This document shows positions 61,692 to 64,000 of a stretch of 64,000 bases of DNA, one piece after another. The first letter of the stretch is position 1, and every line of letters starts with the position of its first letter. The stretch spans positions 18,629,135 to 18,693,134 of the forward strand of contig NC_135255.1 of assembly GCF_964204865.1 (NCBI RefSeq), read 5' to 3'. The notes beneath the pieces were generated by a model. That model had not been told where the DNA came from and did not search any database. It saw only the letters and a program-made list of their open reading frames with translations. Position numbers and translations under genes: made by a program. Source of the DNA: Styela clava (taxonomy: Eukaryota > Chordata > Ascidiacea > Stolidobranchia > Styelidae).

Positions 61692-63365
61692 TACATATAT
61701 ATATGTTAGGCCATACTTTCTGAGCACAATTTTGTTCAATAATCTGATATCATATGCTTACTGACAAATTTTCAAACGAAAATATTTCAATTGTCCATAG
61801 AATCAAGAATTCACCACATCAAATGTAATCAATTAAGAGTATGTTCGAATGCTCAATTTGTTATGGTCATCCATGGACAGAGTCAAGAATGGGCATTTGA
61901 TAGAAGAAGCTATAAACTTCCATCCTGAGATTATAAATAAAAGAAAGTAAATCAATGGCTAGCTTGCTGGTGGATTTTTACAAAAAAAAAAAATTCCATT
62001 GTTGAATATGACCAAAGATGGTAGATCGATATATAGCCCTACAAACTCTACTTACTCTTAAGATTTGAAATATATAATTGCTTGTTAGGTCACATTTTTT
62101 CTATAAATCCTATTAGACTAAGATTTAGTGTAAGTGAAAGTACAAAAACATAAGCAATAAGAATTCAAAATGTTATAAATCTGGAAAAAATGTATACATA
62201 GTCAAATATATTTTATGCATATATATCCTAGTTGTAAAGAAAAACTTGACCATATGGTGGTCCATGGCCTTTCGTCTGAGTGCCAGTTGGCTTAGGTTTT
62301 TCAATAGAAAATTCGTTGGGATGTTATAATCTGGCCAGTGGCTAAAAAAAGTGACTTGCCGTGGGAGTTCAGCAATCCATGAACTTTCCCACAGGAACCA
62401 TACCAAGAGTAGTCAGCAATAAGTTGCCATGCATATTCATTAGGCGTAGCATAATGTGTCAAAATATAAAGGAAAAAAATAAATATAAGAAAAGCATATA
62501 GGAATGAGAATCACAACAAATTCTGAAGCCATAAAAAGTTTTGTTGCTGTAAAACAGTGGTGTGCAACTTGCAGCCCGCGGGCCAAATACTGCCCACAAG
62601 AAAGAAGTGCCACTTTTGGATGGTGTGCGGCCCATGTGACGAGTTTTTAATTTAGTCTAGTATGTGCAAATTATGGCAACCCCTTTGCGTCACAATGCCG
62701 TCATCCGAGCTTGTGCAATGCGAACAACGCATGCCACAAGATCAATAACCAAAATTTTTGTCTACAATTACTACAAACCCTGTGTTAAGAAAAGGTTCGG
62801 CCCACGGTTTCATCCAGTTATTTGTATATCCTGTATTGAAGGTTGCACATCCCGCCTGTGAAGGATTTCAGATATTATATACAAACGATAATATACCGGT
62901 ATGTGAATATATTGTATACCGGTAAGTATATAAATAGGACATAAAAATACTGAATTGAATATGAATGAAAATACTTTCAACTTAATTTGTATGGTTCTGT
63001 ATAATAAACTTTAAGTTACAAATAACTTACATTCACAAGAATTTACTGAAACAAGGCCATGTGCACTCACTTAAAAGTAAATGATACTCATCTAAGCAAA
63101 GTTTTGTACGACCTCTACTACCGGTTTATCAAAAGCTTTAGAAACCGAATTGTAAATATCAGTCAAAATGAGACTGGACTCTCACACAGTTAGGCATACA
63201 GTATTCAACATGGTTATAAAAACAGCCATTTAATTCCATACAAACGAAGTTCTTGGAAAAAATTTCGGCAGACTGATTGTTTATGAAAAAGAGCTCAAAG
63301 TCTATGGACTATGAGAGACCAGAAACTTTTCTTGAAAGCAAAAGGTACTGAAGTTCGTCTGCGGT
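61692..63365. other. Gap between mariner element and Deltex-like gene
   Basis: Apart from the hAT-like MITE at 62555, no feature is identified. A minus-strand open stretch at about 62301-62450 (words HYATPNEYAWQLIADYSWYG) looks less random than its surroundings but has no recognised domain and no clear splice sites. The edges of the mariner element lie in short (ta)n tracts. Confidence 0.35.
62555..62858. mobile_element. hAT-like MITE, GGTGTGCAA family
   Basis: Ends CAGTGGTGTGCAACTTG and AAGGTTGCACATCCCGCCTG, interior gcccgcgggccaaata and cggcccacggtttcatccag. No convincing target duplication, so one end may be eroded. Confidence 0.65.
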
Positions 63366-63950
63366 TCATTCTATCCCTTTTGATTGAAGAACACGACGTA
63401 GATCAAAAAGATACTGCAGATCAGGGTAATGTCTGACAACTTTCGGGCTGAAAAAATTGAAGTTATTAATATTTGTGGACAATCAAAGATAAATAAAGCA
63501 CAATCGATATAAGAAAAAAAAGATGTAATCTGCAGCAATTAAAATTTCTATACAGAAAAACTTCATCAGCGCATGATAAGGGAGGGACGCTGGCATATAT
63601 ATATAACAAGGAATTTTTCACAGAATAAGTTGAAAATTAGCGCGAAAGCAAAATGCATGAAAACTTATTTAAATTTTTTAACAATAATATAACAGCCTTA
63701 CAACTTTGAAACCACAAAAAGTCAAAAGTATATCGACAGCCTGGAAATATTTAATATGAAATAGTTTACTTGTCAATTTAAGGTCAACTTACTCTAGGGT
63801 CGTCCTGTGGGGAATATCATTCCACTCAATCTTGACAAATCCATTCTTGATTTTCTGTAGTTTGAAAGTCAAGCCCATGTTGAATGCCCTCATTAATGAA
63901 TTTAAAAGCTGGCGACCTTGAAGGTTGTCAGGTAAGTATGCATGAAATGC
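63366..63950 (-). CDS. Deltex-like protein, last two exons (partial, continues past window)
   Basis: Two minus-strand exons, 63793-63950 and 63366-63447, join in phase through an intron with an ideal donor (gtaagt) and acceptor (ttttttcag). The product has the Deltex C-terminal signature: AYLPDNLQGRQLL, AFNMGLTF, WNDIPHRT, then HYPDLQYL and a GIE* end. Deltex proteins are RING E3 ubiquitin ligases whose C-terminal domain binds ADP-ribose or NAD and ubiquitin; that is family knowledge. The acceptor of the first exon is placed at 63951-63952. A better-looking acceptor at 63972-63973 would put a TAG in frame just before AFHAYLPDN, so either the weaker site is used or the copy is damaged. RING and N-terminal parts would lie beyond 64000. 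Confidence 0.72.
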
Positions 63951-64000
63951 CTAGGTTCGATAAGATAGTCCCTAAAAAGAAAAACATACCTAATTATTCA

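Overview
The window reads as an AT-rich invertebrate animal genome, most likely a small-bodied marine deuterostome such as a tunicate; that placement is inference, low confidence. The sequence is clearly eukaryotic. Genes are split into short exons with GT-AG introns, and introns and gaps are full of tRNA-derived SINEs, hAT-like MITEs with 8-bp target duplications, and mariner/pogo-type elements.

From about 2.0 to 60.1 kb lies a tandem array of five paralogous genes, all on the minus strand, named here A (2031-14932), B (16423-29845), C (31893-40732), D (42136-49496) and E (51037-60079). Hand splicing gives each an intact 13-exon reading frame of 543-552 residues with the same intron phases. 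Each encodes a BTB-BACK-Kelch (KLHL) protein, a family best known as substrate adaptors of CUL3 ubiquitin ligases. The BTB exons are almost the same in all five, while the BACK-kelch linker and kelch blades diverge strongly, most of all in C and D. A, B and E share alignable introns and a GC-AG intron after exon 5; C and D use GT there. A and E, at opposite ends of the array, look like the closest pair. An orphan last kelch exon (207-321) lies beyond the end of gene A.

Intergenic gaps are 1.4-2.0 kb. They carry a duplicated upstream module and, after A, B and E, a duplicated 3' flank. Gene B also carries a second, decayed copy of its first exon and upstream module inside intron 1.

Right of the array (60.1-64 kb) are a fold-back mariner derivative holding only the N-terminal part of a transposase, a hAT-like MITE, and at the window edge the last two exons of a minus-strand gene with a Deltex C-terminal domain, another ubiquitin-ligase family. 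All exon boundaries were called by eye from splice consensus, reading phase and comparison among the five paralogs; no transcript evidence or database search was available.
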